The notes under the pieces were generated by a model, which worked only from the letters and a program-made list of their open reading frames with translations, had not been told where the DNA came from and ran no database searches. A stretch of DNA of 64,000 nt. It comes from Mycobacterium sp. MS1601 (GTDB taxonomy: Bacteria; Actinomycetota; Actinomycetes; Mycobacteriales; Mycobacteriaceae). Each line of letters starts with the position of its first letter. The first letter of the stretch is position 1. A program made the translations under genes and the position numbers. The DNA lies in the NCBI RefSeq assembly GCF_001984215.1, contig NZ_CP019420.1, positions 4,278,001 through 4,342,000 of the forward strand, read 5' to 3'. Below are positions 46,578 to 57,691 of the stretch, in pieces.

Positions 46578-46835
46578 ATGGCACACAAAAAGGGCGCTTC
46601 CAGCTCACGCAACGGTCGCGACTCAGCCGCCCAGCGGCTCGGCGTCAAGCGCTTCGGCGGCCAGGTCGTCAAGGCCGGTGAGATCATCGTCCGCCAGCGT
46701 GGCACCCACTTCCACCCCGGCGTGAACGTCGGCCGTGGCGGCGACGACACGCTGTTCGCGCTGTCGGCCGGCGCTGTCGAGTTCGGCAGCAAGCGCGGTC
46801 GCAAGACTGTCAACATCGTTCCGGCTGACGCCTGA
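46578..46835 (+). CDS. rpmA: 50S ribosomal protein L27
   Basis: This 85-aa protein begins [16 protein letters not shown] and continues [20 protein letters not shown] and [20 protein letters not shown], all diagnostic of L27. Its N-terminal tail reaches the peptidyl-transferase centre. Unlike Firmicutes L27 it has no cleavable N-terminal extension. AAAGGGGAG precedes the ATG. It is co-transcribed with rplU. Confidence 0.97.
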   Translation: MAHKKGASSSRNGRDSAAQRLGVKRFGGQVVKAGEIIVRQRGTHFHPGVNVGRGGDDTLFALSAGAVEFGSKRGRKTVNIVPADA

Positions 46836-46859
46836 CGTTCCGAGGACCACGCCTGCGAA

Positions 46860-46906
46860 TGTGAAGCTGCTGCGAGTTCTCGAAAGATCTCGCAACTAGC
46901 TTCACA
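46860..46906 (+). promoter_or_regulatory. Large hairpin between rpmA and obg
   Basis: TGTGAAGCT pairs with AGCTTCACA (9 bp), then after a small internal loop TGCGAG pairs with CTCGCA (6 bp), with possible further pairing inside. There is no T run. It ends 6 nt before the AGGAAGG ribosome site of obg (start 46927), so it could attenuate, protect or control translation of obg relative to the ribosomal genes. Confidence 0.6.
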
Positions 46907-46926
46907 CCTCACAGGAAGGTCGCCCG

Positions 46927-48387
46927 ATGGCACCCCGTTTCGTCGACCGCGTCGTCATCCACGCCCGCGCCGGAGCAGGTGGCCACGGTTGCGCTTCGGT
47001 GCACCGTGAGAAATTCAAGCCACTGGGTGGTCCCGACGGCGGCAACGGCGGACGTGGCGGCAGCATCGTCCTGGTCGTCGATCCTCAAGTCCACACTCTG
47101 CTGGACTTCCACTTCCATCCCCACGTCGACGCACCCTCCGGTAAGCAGGGCGCAGGCGGTAACCGCGATGGTGCCCAAGGCGCCGATCTCGAGGTGAAGG
47201 TGCCCGACGGCACCGTCGTGCTCGACGAGCAGGGTCGGCTGCTGGCCGATCTGACCGGTGCCGGTACCCGTTTCGAAGCTGCTGTCGGCGGTCGTGGCGG
47301 CCTTGGCAACGCCGCGCTGGCCTCGCGTGCCCGCAAGGCGCCCGGCTTCGCCCTGTTGGGTGAGAAGGGCGAGGAACGCCAGCTCATCCTGGAGCTGAAG
47401 ACCGTCGCCGACGTTGGCCTGGTCGGTTTCCCGTCCGCTGGGAAATCCTCGCTGGTGTCCGCCATTTCGGCGGCCAAGCCGAAGATCGCGGACTACCCCT
47501 TCACCACATTGGCCCCCAATCTCGGGGTGGTCTCTGCCGGTGATCACACCTTCACCGTCGCTGACGTCCCCGGTCTGATCCCCGGAGCCTCCGAAGGTCG
47601 CGGTCTGGGCCTGGACTTCCTGCGCCACATCGAGCGCTGCGCAGTCCTTGTGCACGTGATCGACTGCGCCACAATGGAACCCGGCCGTGATCCGATCTCC
47701 GACATCGACGCGTTGGAAGCGGAGTTGGCGGCCTATCAGCCCACGCTGCAAGGTGATTCGACGCTGGGCGACTTGGCGGAGCGGCCCCGGGCGGTGGTGC
47801 TGAACAAGATCGACGTTCCCGACGCCAAAGAACTGGCCGACTTCGTGCGCGACGACATCGCTGCCCGCGGCTGGCCGGTGTTCGAGGTGTCGACCGTGGC
47901 CCGGACCGGGTTGCGGCAGTTGACGTTCGCTTTGTGGGATCTGGTGGCGGCCTACCGGGCCGCGCAGCCGGTGCTGGCTCCGCGCCGCCCGGTCATCCGA
48001 CCCGTCCCTGTCGACGAGAAGTCCTTCTCGGTGCAGCCTGACGGCGACGGTGGCTTCGTGGTGCGCGGTGTGCGCCCCGAACGCTGGATCGCGCAGACCA
48101 ACTTCGACAACGACGAAGCCGTCGGCTATCTCGGTGACCGGCTGGCCCGCCTCGGCGTCGAGGACGCGCTGTTCAAGGTCGGCGCCCGGCCGGGCTGCGC
48201 GGTGACGATCGGCGACATGACCTTCGACTGGGAACCGCAAACCCCGGCGGGCGTGGACGTGATGCCGACCGGCCGTGGCACCGACGTGCGACTGGAGCGC
48301 AGCGACCGCGTGGGTGCCGATGAACGCAAGGCGGCACGTCGCGCGCGGCGCGAACACGGTGAGCACGACGCCGGCGAGCAGACGTGA
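46927..48387 (+). CDS. obg: Obg GTPase (CgtA)
   Basis: This 486-aa essential GTPase acts in ribosome assembly and stringent-type control. It has the Gly-rich Obg domain ([40 protein letters not shown]), a G domain with G1 [10 protein letters not shown]3 [19 protein letters not shown] and G4 NKID, and a C-terminal OCT domain ending in a basic tail. AGGAAGG lies 7 nt before the ATG. It overlaps proB by 4 nt, the usual actinobacterial order. Confidence 0.97.
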   Translation: MAPRFVDRVVIHARAGAGGHGCASVHREKFKPLGGPDGGNGGRGGSIVLVVDPQVHTLLDFHFHPHVDAPSGKQGAGGNRDGAQGADLEVKVPDGTVVLDEQGRLLADLTGAGTRFEAAVGGRGGLGNAALASRARKAPGFALLGEKGEERQLILELKTVADVGLVGFPSAGKSSLVSAISAAKPKIADYPFTTLAPNLGVVSAGDHTFTVADVPGLIPGASEGRGLGLDFLRHIERCAVLVHVIDCATMEPGRDPISDIDALEAELAAYQPTLQGDSTLGDLAERPRAVVLNKIDVPDAKELADFVRDDIAARGWPVFEVSTVARTGLRQLTFALWDLVAAYRAAQPVLAPRRPVIRPVPVDEKSFSVQPDGDGGFVVRGVRPERWIAQTNFDNDEAVGYLGDRLARLGVEDALFKVGARPGCAVTIGDMTFDWEPQTPAGVDVMPTGRGTDVRLERSDRVGADERKAARRARREHGEHDAGEQT

Positions 48388-49484
48388 GCGTCCACCGCGA
48401 CGCCATCCGTACCGCACGCAGCATCGTCGTCAAGATCGGCACCACTGCGCTCACCACGCCCACCGGCGTGTTTGATGCCGGCCGGTTGCAGTACCTGGTG
48501 GATGCCATCGAGCGGCGGATGAAGGCCGGCTCGGACGTCGTCATCGTGTCCTCCGGTGCTATTGCCGCGGGGATCGAGCCGCTCGGATTGCCCAGGCGAC
48601 CGACGGATCTGGCGACCAAGCAGGCTGCGGCCAGTGTGGGTCAGGTGGCGTTGGTGAATTCGTGGAGCGCGGCGTTCGCCCGCTACCAGCGCACTGTCGG
48701 TCAGGTGCTGCTGACCGCGCATGACATCTCGATGCGAGTGCAGCACACCAATGCCCAGCGCACGCTGGACCGGTTGCGGGCGCTGCACGCCGTGGCGATC
48801 GTCAACGAGAACGACACGGTGGCCACCAATGAAATCCGGTTCGGCGACAATGACCGGCTCTCGGCGTTGGTGGCCCATCTGATCGGTGCGGATGCGCTGG
48901 TGCTGCTGTCGGATATCAACGGCCTCTACGATTCCGATCCCAGGAAGGCCGATGCCCGTTTTATCCCCGAGGTGTCGGGTCCCGATGATCTGGACGGTGT
49001 GATCGCCGGTCGCGGAAGTCATCTGGGCACCGGTGGGATGGCATCGAAGCTGTCGTCGGCGCTGTTGGCCGCCGACGCCGGGGTGCCCGTGCTGCTGGCC
49101 GCTGCCGCCGATGCCGCCGACGCGTTGTCGGAGGCTTCGGTGGGTACGGTGTTCGCGCCCAGGCCCGCCCGGATGTCGGCGCGCCGGTTCTGGGTGCGCT
49201 ATGCGGCGGAGGCCGCCGGCAGTGTGACGTTGGACGACGGCGCCGTACGGGCTGTGATCGAACGTCGGCGGTCATTGCTCGTCGCTGGAATCACGGCTCT
49301 GGCAGGACGATTCGTCGGCGGCGACGTGATCGAGCTGAAGGGCCCCGACGGTGGCGTGGTGGCCCGAGGCGTGGTTGCCTACGACGCGGTGGAGTTGGCA
49401 TCGATGATGGGTCGCTCCACTTCGGAGTTGCCCGCCGACATGCGCCGCCCTGCCGTGCACGCCGACGACCTGGTCGCCTGCTAG
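48384..49484 (+). CDS. proB: Glutamate 5-kinase
   Basis: This 366-aa enzyme makes glutamyl-5-phosphate, the first step of proline synthesis; proA, the second enzyme, is 11 kb downstream. The kinase domain shows [47 protein letters not shown] and [11 protein letters not shown]-terminal PUA domain (residues about 275-360) is present. The start is a GTG overlapping the obg stop. Its TAG shares the palindrome CTAG with the stop of the convergent TetR gene. Confidence 0.96.
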   Translation: MSVHRDAIRTARSIVVKIGTTALTTPTGVFDAGRLQYLVDAIERRMKAGSDVVIVSSGAIAAGIEPLGLPRRPTDLATKQAAASVGQVALVNSWSAAFARYQRTVGQVLLTAHDISMRVQHTNAQRTLDRLRALHAVAIVNENDTVATNEIRFGDNDRLSALVAHLIGADALVLLSDINGLYDSDPRKADARFIPEVSGPDDLDGVIAGRGSHLGTGGMASKLSSALLAADAGVPVLLAAAADAADALSEASVGTVFAPRPARMSARRFWVRYAAEAAGSVTLDDGAVRAVIERRRSLLVAGITALAGRFVGGDVIELKGPDGGVVARGVVAYDAVELASMMGRSTSELPADMRRPAVHADDLVAC

Positions 49485-50137
49485 CGGCGTTGCCCGTCGG
49501 GCGCACTCCAGGGATCGCACAGATACAGCGAGGCCCAGACGATCTGTGTCAGCGCCTCGACCAACTCCGTGTCGTACTCGGCGGGCCGGTTCGGCAGGTT
49601 CTGCTGACACGACCGCTCCACCATCCAGGTCAGCGAGGTGGCCGTCGCCTCCGGTGGCAGTTCGGCGCGGATGGTGCCCGCGGCCTGTCCGTCCTCGATC
49701 ACCCGGACCACCTGCCCGGCGATCTCGGTCAGAAGTTCGCGGTAGGTCGCCGACACCTGGGGGTCGTAGCCAGCCATCTCGCTGAGGGAGACCAGCAGCG
49801 GCTGGTGTCGCCGGTACTGGGCGACCACCGCCGTCATGGCTGCCCGGACGTCGGCGGGGTCACGGCGGGCGGCCACTGACCACCACTGCTTGGCGCCATC
49901 GGCGAGGTCACCGAACACGTGCCCGGCGAGCCGGCGCAGCAGGTGCCCCTTGTCCTCGAAGTAGATGTAGAAGCTGGCGCGCGAGATGCCCGCTTCGCCG
50001 GCCAGTCGGTCGACGCTCAGTTCGGTGAAGCTGGCGCCGTCGTTGACCAGGCGTTCGGTGGCGGCCAAGAGGTCGCGTTCGATCTGTTCGCGGCGCTCCT
50101 GCCGTTTGGCCTGCGGCTTCCGTGTTACCGACGGCAT
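49481..50137 (-). CDS. TetR-family transcriptional regulator
   Basis: This 218-aa regulator has an N-terminal HTH ([25 protein letters not shown]) and a C-terminal helical ligand domain. The start at 50137 is chosen because TATTCT (50149-50144, minus strand) lies 6 nt upstream, the leaderless pattern; an ATG at 50197 is unmatched. It is divergent from a P450 gene whose promoter contains a perfect TetR-type palindrome, so it very likely represses that gene and responds to its substrate. Its 3' end overlaps proB by 4 nt. Confidence 0.9.
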   Translation of the reverse strand: MPSVTRKPQAKRQERREQIERDLLAATERLVNDGASFTELSVDRLAGEAGISRASFYIYFEDKGHLLRRLAGHVFGDLADGAKQWWSVAARRDPADVRAAMTAVVAQYRRHQPLLVSLSEMAGYDPQVSATYRELLTEIAGQVVRVIEDGQAAGTIRAELPPEATATSLTWMVERSCQQNLPNRPAEYDTELVEALTQIVWASLYLCDPWSAPDGQRR

Positions 50138-50198
50138 CACCGAAGAATAGCTCGGTCGCCGAGGCGGGTGAGGGGTGAGCTGAACTCGCCGCACCATA

Positions 50199-50228
50199 TT
50201 GACTAGACAATGTGTCTAGACCTATCGT
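50199..50228 (+). promoter_or_regulatory. P450 promoter with embedded TetR operator
   Basis: TTGACT (50199-50204) and TATCGT (50223-50228), 18 bp apart, flank the palindrome CTAGACA-ATG-TGTCTAG (50203-50219), which has perfect 7-bp arms. A repressor bound between -35 and -10 blocks initiation. The predicted start point falls on the P450 ATG (50235), so the mRNA would be leaderless. Confidence 0.75.
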
Positions 50229-50234
50229 CGGCAC

Positions 50235-51503
50235 ATGACTGTGTCCTCGATCACATCAGAGCCCGTGCGTCCGTACGACCCGATCGATCTGTCCTCGCGG
50301 GCGTTCTGGTCCACCACTGCGGCCGACCGTGAACAATCCTTTGCGCAGCTGCGGTCTCAGCGCCCGGTCAGCTGGCACCCGCCGGTCGAAGATGCCCTCA
50401 TGCATGATCCTGCCGACCGCGGCTACTGGGCCGTCACACGGCACGCCGACATCGTGGCCGTCAGCCGCAACAGCGAGGTGTTCCTGTCCGGCAAGGGCGT
50501 GCTGTTCGAGAACATCCCCGAGGAACTGCTGGAGGCCTCGCAGTCGTTTCTGGCCATGGATGCGCCGCGGCACACCATGATTCGCAAAGTGGTGCACGCT
50601 GCCTTCACGCCCCGGCAGGTCCGGCGCATCGAGGAATCCATCAAGGCCAACGCCGCCGATATCGTCGCCGAACTCGCGCAGGCCGGCAGTGGGGCCGACT
50701 TCGTGCAGCACTGCGCCAAGGAACTCCCGATCCGCACGCTGTCGGACATGGTGGGCATCCCGGCGTCCGAGCGCCACCAGGTGGCCCGTGCCGCCGATGC
50801 GCTGGTGTCCTGGGCCGACCCGGTGTATCTGGCCGGCCGCAACCCGCTGGAGGTATTGCTGGAGAACCAGATGTATCTGCATCAGGTGGCAGGCGCATTG
50901 GCCGCCCAGCGGCGGGCCGAGCCGGGTGACGACCTGATCAGCAGCCTGGTGAACGCCGAGGTGGACGGTGACCGGCTCAGCGACGCCGAGGTGTCGGCGT
51001 TCTTCGTGCTGCTGGCGGTGGCGGGCAACGACACCACCCGTCAGACCACCAGCCACGCGCTCAAGGCGTTGACCGAGCACGAGGATCAGCGGGCATGGCT
51101 GCTGGAGGATCTCGACGGTCGAATGGGGACCGCGGTCGAAGAGTTCATCCGTTGGGCCTCGCCGGTGATGACCTTCCGGCGCACGGCCGCAACCGATGTC
51201 GAGGTCGGCGGGCAGACGGTGCGGGCGGGGGAGAAGGTCGTGATGTTCTACTCGTCTGGCAACTGGGACACCGAGGTGTTCGACACTCCGGGCCGGCTGG
51301 ACCTCGGTAGGCACCCCAACCCCCATCTCGGATTCGGAGGCGGCGGCAGGCACTTCTGCCTGGGTGCGCACGTGGCTCGGGCCCAGTTGCGGGCGTTGTT
51401 CACCGAACTACTGACCACCGTGCCCGGCATCAGCGCAGGCGAACCTGCTTACGTGCCGGGTAACTTCGTCCACGGCATCCGCTCACTTCCCTGCGACTTC
51501 TAA
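50235..51503 (+). CDS. Cytochrome P450
   Basis: This 422-aa soluble P450 has the I-helix oxygen motif AVAGNDTTRQTTSHAL, the K-helix ExxR in EEFIRW, and the heme loop FGGGGRHFCLGAHVAR with the Cys ligand. The N-terminus (RPYDPIDLSSRAFWSTTAADRE) resembles mycobacterial CYPs of lipid or sterol metabolism such as the CYP124/CYP125/CYP142 region of the family, but I cannot assign a subfamily. It is probably controlled by the divergent TetR. No ferredoxin or reductase gene is adjacent. Its last 21 bp overlap the convergent sirtuin gene. Confidence 0.95.
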   Translation: MTVSSITSEPVRPYDPIDLSSRAFWSTTAADREQSFAQLRSQRPVSWHPPVEDALMHDPADRGYWAVTRHADIVAVSRNSEVFLSGKGVLFENIPEELLEASQSFLAMDAPRHTMIRKVVHAAFTPRQVRRIEESIKANAADIVAELAQAGSGADFVQHCAKELPIRTLSDMVGIPASERHQVARAADALVSWADPVYLAGRNPLEVLLENQMYLHQVAGALAAQRRAEPGDDLISSLVNAEVDGDRLSDAEVSAFFVLLAVAGNDTTRQTTSHALKALTEHEDQRAWLLEDLDGRMGTAVEEFIRWASPVMTFRRTAATDVEVGGQTVRAGEKVVMFYSSGNWDTEVFDTPGRLDLGRHPNPHLGFGGGGRHFCLGAHVARAQLRALFTELLTTVPGISAGEPAYVPGNFVHGIRSLPCDF

Positions 51504-52367
51504 GGATGCGGGCGTGCGCAGTTCGTCGGTGAGCAGCGCCAGCATCTCCGAGCAACCGCTGTTGACGATCACGGTTGCCTGCTCGTCGCCGCGGGTGGGG
51601 CCGCGGTTGATGATCGCCACCGGTGTGCCGTTCGCGGCGGCGTGGCGGACGAACCGGTAACCGGAGAACACCGTCAGCGAGGAACCTGCCACCAGCAGGG
51701 CATCGGCTTGATCGACCATCGAATAAGCCTGCGCCACACGATCTTTGGGCACATTTTCGCCGAAGTAGACGATATCGGGTTTGAGCATGCCCGAACAACG
51801 CGGACAGTCCAGGTAACGGAAGCTGGACGTGTCGGTGACCGTCGCATCGGCGTCCGGAGCCACCGCGATGCCGCCGAGCGCCTCGGCGCGCTCGATGAAA
51901 CCCGGATTCAGCGCCTCCAGCTCATCGGCCAGCTCCGCGCGCGTCATGGTGAACCCGCAGGCCAGACAGATCACCTGGGCGTAGGTCCCGTGCAGGTTGA
52001 CGACGTTGCGGCTACCGGCCTTGGTGTGCAGCAGGTCGACGTTCTGCGTGATCAGTCCTGTCACCACGCCGGCATCCTCCAGTGCGGCCAGGGCGCGATG
52101 GCCGGCATTGGGTGAAGTGTGGGCCATGTGCCGCCAGCCCACGTGATTGCGTGCCCAGTACCGTTGCCGAAACTCCGGATCAGAGGTGAACTGTTTGATG
52201 GTCATCGGATTGCTGGGCGGGGAGTCGGGTCCGCGGTAGTCCGGAATCCCGGAATCTGTCGACATACCCGCGCCCGTCAGCACGGCCACCCGCCGGTCGG
52301 TCAGCAGGGCGACGAGTTCAGGTGCTTCCACTCCATCGAGAGTAGGCGCTCGGCCAGTCCGCTCCAT
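51483..52367 (-). CDS. Sir2-family NAD-dependent protein deacetylase (sirtuin)
   Basis: This predicted 294-aa sirtuin has AVLTGAGMSTDSGIPDYRG, GLITQNVDLLHTKAGS, the catalytic His in NLHGTYAQVICLACG, a second Cys pair in DCPRCSGMLKPDIVYFGE, and LLVAGSSLTVFSGYRFV. The spacing resembles class II (SIRT4-like) enzymes, with a ~20-residue insert before the second zinc pair. It would remove acyl groups from lysines using NAD+. It overlaps the upstream cysteine-hydrolase gene by 50 nt if the ATG at 52367 is used; a GTG at 52331 is an alternative start. Confidence 0.9.
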   Translation of the reverse strand: MERTGRAPTLDGVEAPELVALLTDRRVAVLTGAGMSTDSGIPDYRGPDSPPSNPMTIKQFTSDPEFRQRYWARNHVGWRHMAHTSPNAGHRALAALEDAGVVTGLITQNVDLLHTKAGSRNVVNLHGTYAQVICLACGFTMTRAELADELEALNPGFIERAEALGGIAVAPDADATVTDTSSFRYLDCPRCSGMLKPDIVYFGENVPKDRVAQAYSMVDQADALLVAGSSLTVFSGYRFVRHAAANGTPVAIINRGPTRGDEQATVIVNSGCSEMLALLTDELRTPASLEVAGK

Positions 52368-52884
52368 CCAGGATCTCAGCCCGCATGTTGCGTTCCATCA
52401 TCGTCAACGCCGCCCGGCCCAGTTCGTCGTCGATGGCGGCCACACAATCTCGGGCCACGACCACGTCGAAGTGGCGGACGTAGGCATCCAGTGCGCTGTA
52501 GAGGATGCACTGCTCGGTGACCTGACCGGTGAGGACGATTCGCCGGACACCGAGTTGGTTGAGCAGATAACCCAACGAGGTGGCGTAGAACGCACTGTGC
52601 CGCACTTTCACCAGGAAACGACAGCCGTCGTCGGGCACGATCGGTTTCACCAGGTCAGGACGATTGCCGTCGAGTGCCGCCGTGACGAGTCCGCGATGGT
52701 CGGCGGTGAAGTCGCCGTAGTTGTCGTTCACGTAGATCAGGTCCACGTCGTCGCGCCGGCGCGCAGCGGCGATCAATGCCGTCAACGGCTCCACGACCGG
52801 TTCGACGTTGGGAATCAGCTTGTCGGCGTCGGGATGTTCGTACGCGTTGAGCATGTCGATCACGAGGACGGCGGTATCACTCAT
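52318..52884 (-). CDS. Isochorismatase-like cysteine hydrolase
   Basis: This 188-aa protein has the family triad: Asp in AVLVIDMLNAY, Lys in FLVKVRHSAFYATSL and Cys in LTGQVTEQCILYSALDAYVR. The family includes nicotinamidases, ureidoacrylate hydrolases and isochorismatases. A metal-binding DxH set typical of nicotinamidase is not evident to me, so the substrate is open. Directly preceding an NAD-consuming sirtuin that releases nicotinamide, a nicotinamidase-like role is attractive but unproven. The start is at 52884; a frame opening at 52989 is unmatched. Confidence 0.83.
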   Translation of the reverse strand: MSDTAVLVIDMLNAYEHPDADKLIPNVEPVVEPLTALIAAARRRDDVDLIYVNDNYGDFTADHRGLVTAALDGNRPDLVKPIVPDDGCRFLVKVRHSAFYATSLGYLLNQLGVRRIVLTGQVTEQCILYSALDAYVRHFDVVVARDCVAAIDDELGRAALTMMERNMRAEILDGADWPSAYSRWSGST

Positions 52885-52901
52885 GTGGGTCGCGTACCCG
52901 C

Positions 52902-54340
<1,439 letters not shown>

Positions 54341-54344
<4 letters not shown>

Positions 54345-55474
54345 GATCCGTCGCCGATGTGAAAGGTGAACGTGTGGTCGCAGATTCGGATCACGTCACC
54401 GTCGTTCAGGCCGACGCTGCCGCGCACTCTGCTGTGCTGCACGTCGATTCCGTTCGCGGACCGCAGATCGCTGATCACGTAGCTGGTTCCGGTGTCGATC
54501 ACCGCGGCATGGTGGCGACTGACGTTGGCGTCCGGCAACACGATGTCGTTGTCGTCGAGGCGGCCGATCCGCGTGGCCACCGCCAACAAGGCATACCGGC
54601 GCCCGGCTGGATCCTGTAGGTACGCGCCCGCTGCTGCCCCCGACAGCGCGGTGTGCGCGTCGAGTTGGGTGACGCTGCCGACGGCCGAGGTTCGGGCGCT
54701 CACCTGCGCGTCCAAGGGCTCCTGCCGCAGGATCTTCTGGTGCAGTGCGCGCAGGGATGGGCCGGGGTCGATGCCCAGTTCCTCGGCCAGTGTGTTCTTC
54801 AACCGGCTGTAGGCGTCCAGGGCGTCATGCTGGCGTTCGTCGAGGTAGTAGGCGGTGATGAGCTGTGCCCACAGGGGTTCACGGAAGGGGTTTTCCGCCG
54901 TCAGCGATTCCAGTGCGGTGATCACGTCTGCTGCCCGGCCGCAGGCGATCTCGGCCTCGGCGTGTGCGGTGACGGCCGACAGCCGGTCTTCGTTGAGTGC
55001 GGTGGCCAAACCGTCGACGAACTCGAAGCCGGCCAGATCCTCCAGGACCGGGCCACGCCATTCGGCCAGTGCCGCAGACAGGTGCCGTCCGGCCAGGGCG
55101 AACTCGCCGGCCGCGGCGGCGCGTACACCGGCGGCTTTCGCGGCGGCGAACCGGCCCAGGTCCAGGTCGGACTCCGGCACCGACAATCGGTAGCCCGGAG
55201 GCGCGCTAACCAGGGCGTCCTTGCCGGCGCCTGCGGTGGCCAGCAGCTTGCGCAGGTTGGAGACGTAGGAGTGCAGGCTGGCCCGCGCCCCGGTCGGCGG
55301 GTCATCGCCCCAGGCCGCGGTCAACAGTGACTCCACGGCCACCGGGCGGTTGCGGTTGATCAGCAGGACAGCCAGCACGGCTCGTTGTTTCGGGGTGCCC
55401 AGCGCGATCGGTGCGCCGTCGACGGTGACCTGCAGCGGCCCGAGCACGCCGAACTGCGCAACCTTCCCCGTCAT
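54341..55474 (-). CDS. EmbR-like transcriptional regulator (wHTH-BTAD-FHA)
   Basis: This 377-aa regulator has an OmpR-type DNA-binding domain (residues 1-95: LGPLQVTVDGAPIALGTPKQ, YVSNLRKLLATAG), a bacterial transcriptional activation domain (about 100-255) and a C-terminal FHA domain with IGRLDDNDIVL, VSRHHAAVI and SANGIDVQ. The FHA binds phosphothreonine, so phosphorylation by the kinase encoded directly after it (4-nt overlap) should switch it. EmbR of M. tuberculosis (388 aa) has the same order and is a substrate of PknH. The start at 55474 (ATG) is where the family begins; the frame is open further upstream without homology. Confidence 0.92.
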
Positions 55475-55608
55475 CGTGTCTGTCCGTGTCCTTCGTCGTC
55501 GACTTGCCGCGGCGCACTTTGATTGTGCCGTGTGCGGGGTGACAGTGTGGGCACCGACAAGCGGTAATGATGCTCGAAACAGAGTGCGACGGGAAGAATG
55601 ACACGGTG

Positions 55609-57651
55609 ATGGACTTCTACTCCGCATACCACCACGGCTTCGTACGGGTGTCGGCCTGCACACTGCACACCACCCTCGCCGATCCCAGCGCCAATGCCGA
55701 TGCTGTGCTGCAAGCGGCCGGCGAGTGTCACGACGACGGGGTGGGGCTGGCGGTGTTTCCCGAGCTCACGCTCTCGGGATACTCCATCGAGGACATCCTG
55801 TTGCAGGACACCCTGCTCGACGCGGTCGACGATGCATTGGGTGTGGTGATCACCGGTTCGGCGGATCTCCTGCCCGTTCTGGTGGTCGGCGCGCCGTTGC
55901 GCCACCGGCACCGGATCTACAACTGCGCGGTGGTGATCCACCGGGGTGCGGTGCTCGGGGTGGCGCCGAAGTCCTACCTACCCACCTACCGCGAGTTCTA
56001 CGAGCGGCGCCAGACCGCCCCCGGTGACGACATCTCCGGGGAGATCACCATCGGCGGCGCGACGGTTCCCTTCGGCCCGGATCTGCTGTTCGACGCCACC
56101 GACGTCCCCGGTTTTGTGTTGCACGTCGAGGTGTGCGAGGACATGTGGGTGCCGGTGCCGCCCAGTGCGACGGCAGCGTTGGCGGGAGCCACCGTGTTGG
56201 CCAACCTCTCGGGCAGCCCCATCACGATCGGCCGGGCCGACGACCGCAAGCTGCTGGCTCGCTCGGCGTCCGCGCGCTGTCTGGCGGCGTATGTGTATGC
56301 CGCGGCAGGCGAGGGGGAGTCGACTACCGACCTGGCGTGGGACGGCCAGACGATGATCTACGAGAACGGGACACTGCTGGCCGAGTCGGAACGCTTCCCG
56401 AAAGGAGCGCAGCGCAGTGTCGCCGACGTCGACGTGGACCTGCTGGTGGCCGAGCGACTGCGGATGGGCACCTTCGACGACAACCGGCGCCACCATGCGG
56501 CGGCGGTGGACGGGTTCCGGCGCATCGGATTCACCCTGGATCCGCCCGCCGGCGACATCGGTCTCAAGCGCCAGCTCGAGCGGTTCCCGTTTGTGCCGTC
56601 CGATCCGGCCCGGCTGCAACAGGATTGTTACGAGGCCTACAACATCCAGGTGTCGGGGCTGGAGCAGCGGCTGCGTGCGCTCAACTACCCCAAGGTCGTG
56701 ATCGGTGTCTCCGGCGGGCTCGACTCCACCCATGCGCTGATCGTGGCCGCCCGCGCCATGGACCGCGAAGGGCGACCGCGCAGCGACATCCTGGCGTTCA
56801 CCATGCCGGGTTTCGCCACCGGCGACCACACCAAGGGCAATGCCATTGCACTGAGCAAGGCGCTCGGGGTGACGTTCGAGGAGATCGACATCCGCGACAC
56901 CGCGACGTTGATGCTCACCGAGATGGGCCATCCGTTCGGGCGCGGCGAGAAGGTCTACGACGTGACCTTCGAGAACGTGCAGGCCGGTCTGCGCACCGAC
57001 TACCTCTTCCGGATGGCCAATCAGCGTGGCGGCATCGTGCTGGGCACCGGCGATCTGTCCGAGCTGGCGCTGGGCTGGTCCACCTACGGTGTCGGTGACC
57101 AGATGTCGCATTACAACGTCAACGGCGGGGTGCCGAAGACGTTGATCCAGCATCTGATTCGCTGGGTGATCTCATCGGGTCAGTTCACCGACGACGTCGA
57201 CGAAGTGTTGCGTTCGGTGCTCGACACCGAGATCAGCCCCGAGTTGGTGCCTGTCGAAGCAGGTGAGGTGATCCAGAGCAGCGAGAGCAAGGTCGGGCCG
57301 TACCCCTTGCAGGACTTCTCACTGTTCCAGGTGCTGCGCTTCGGTTTTCGGCCGTCCAAGGTGGCGTTCCTGGCCTGGCACGCCTGGCGCGACGCCGAAG
57401 CGGGTCACTGGCCGCTGGGTTACCCGCTGGACAAGCGGCCCTCCTACGACCTGGCTGAGATCCGCAAGTGGCTGCGGGTCTTCGTGCAGCGGTTCTACTC
57501 GTTCAGCCAGTTCAAACGCTCGGCGCTGCCGAACGGGCCGAAAGTCTCTGCCGGCGGTGCACTCTCGCCGCGCGGTGACTGGCGGGCGCCGTCGGACATG
57601 TCGGCGCGTATCTGGCTCGACGAGATCGAGCGCGAGGTGCCCACGGAGTAG
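55609..57651 (+). CDS. nadE: Glutamine-dependent NAD+ synthetase
   Basis: This 680-aa enzyme converts deamido-NAD to NAD using glutamine. The N-terminal nitrilase-type glutaminase has the Glu in [14 protein letters not shown], the Lys in [15 protein letters not shown] (here [15 protein letters not shown]) and the Cys in [10 protein letters not shown]. The C-terminal synthetase has the P-loop [19 protein letters not shown]. The ATG at 55609 ([11 protein letters not shown]) matches the mycobacterial N-terminus; the frame opens 42 nt earlier. The length equals M. tuberculosis NadE within a residue or two from memory. It is divergent from the embR-like gene. Confidence 0.97.
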   Translation: MDFYSAYHHGFVRVSACTLHTTLADPSANADAVLQAAGECHDDGVGLAVFPELTLSGYSIEDILLQDTLLDAVDDALGVVITGSADLLPVLVVGAPLRHRHRIYNCAVVIHRGAVLGVAPKSYLPTYREFYERRQTAPGDDISGEITIGGATVPFGPDLLFDATDVPGFVLHVEVCEDMWVPVPPSATAALAGATVLANLSGSPITIGRADDRKLLARSASARCLAAYVYAAAGEGESTTDLAWDGQTMIYENGTLLAESERFPKGAQRSVADVDVDLLVAERLRMGTFDDNRRHHAAAVDGFRRIGFTLDPPAGDIGLKRQLERFPFVPSDPARLQQDCYEAYNIQVSGLEQRLRALNYPKVVIGVSGGLDSTHALIVAARAMDREGRPRSDILAFTMPGFATGDHTKGNAIALSKALGVTFEEIDIRDTATLMLTEMGHPFGRGEKVYDVTFENVQAGLRTDYLFRMANQRGGIVLGTGDLSELALGWSTYGVGDQMSHYNVNGGVPKTLIQHLIRWVISSGQFTDDVDEVLRSVLDTEISPELVPVEAGEVIQSSESKVGPYPLQDFSLFQVLRFGFRPSKVAFLAWHAWRDAEAGHWPLGYPLDKRPSYDLAEIRKWLRVFVQRFYSFSQFKRSALPNGPKVSAGGALSPRGDWRAPSDMSARIWLDEIEREVPTE

Positions 57652-57691
57652 CCGGGGCTGCGCACATCACGCACCGGTTAGGCTGTCGCCC

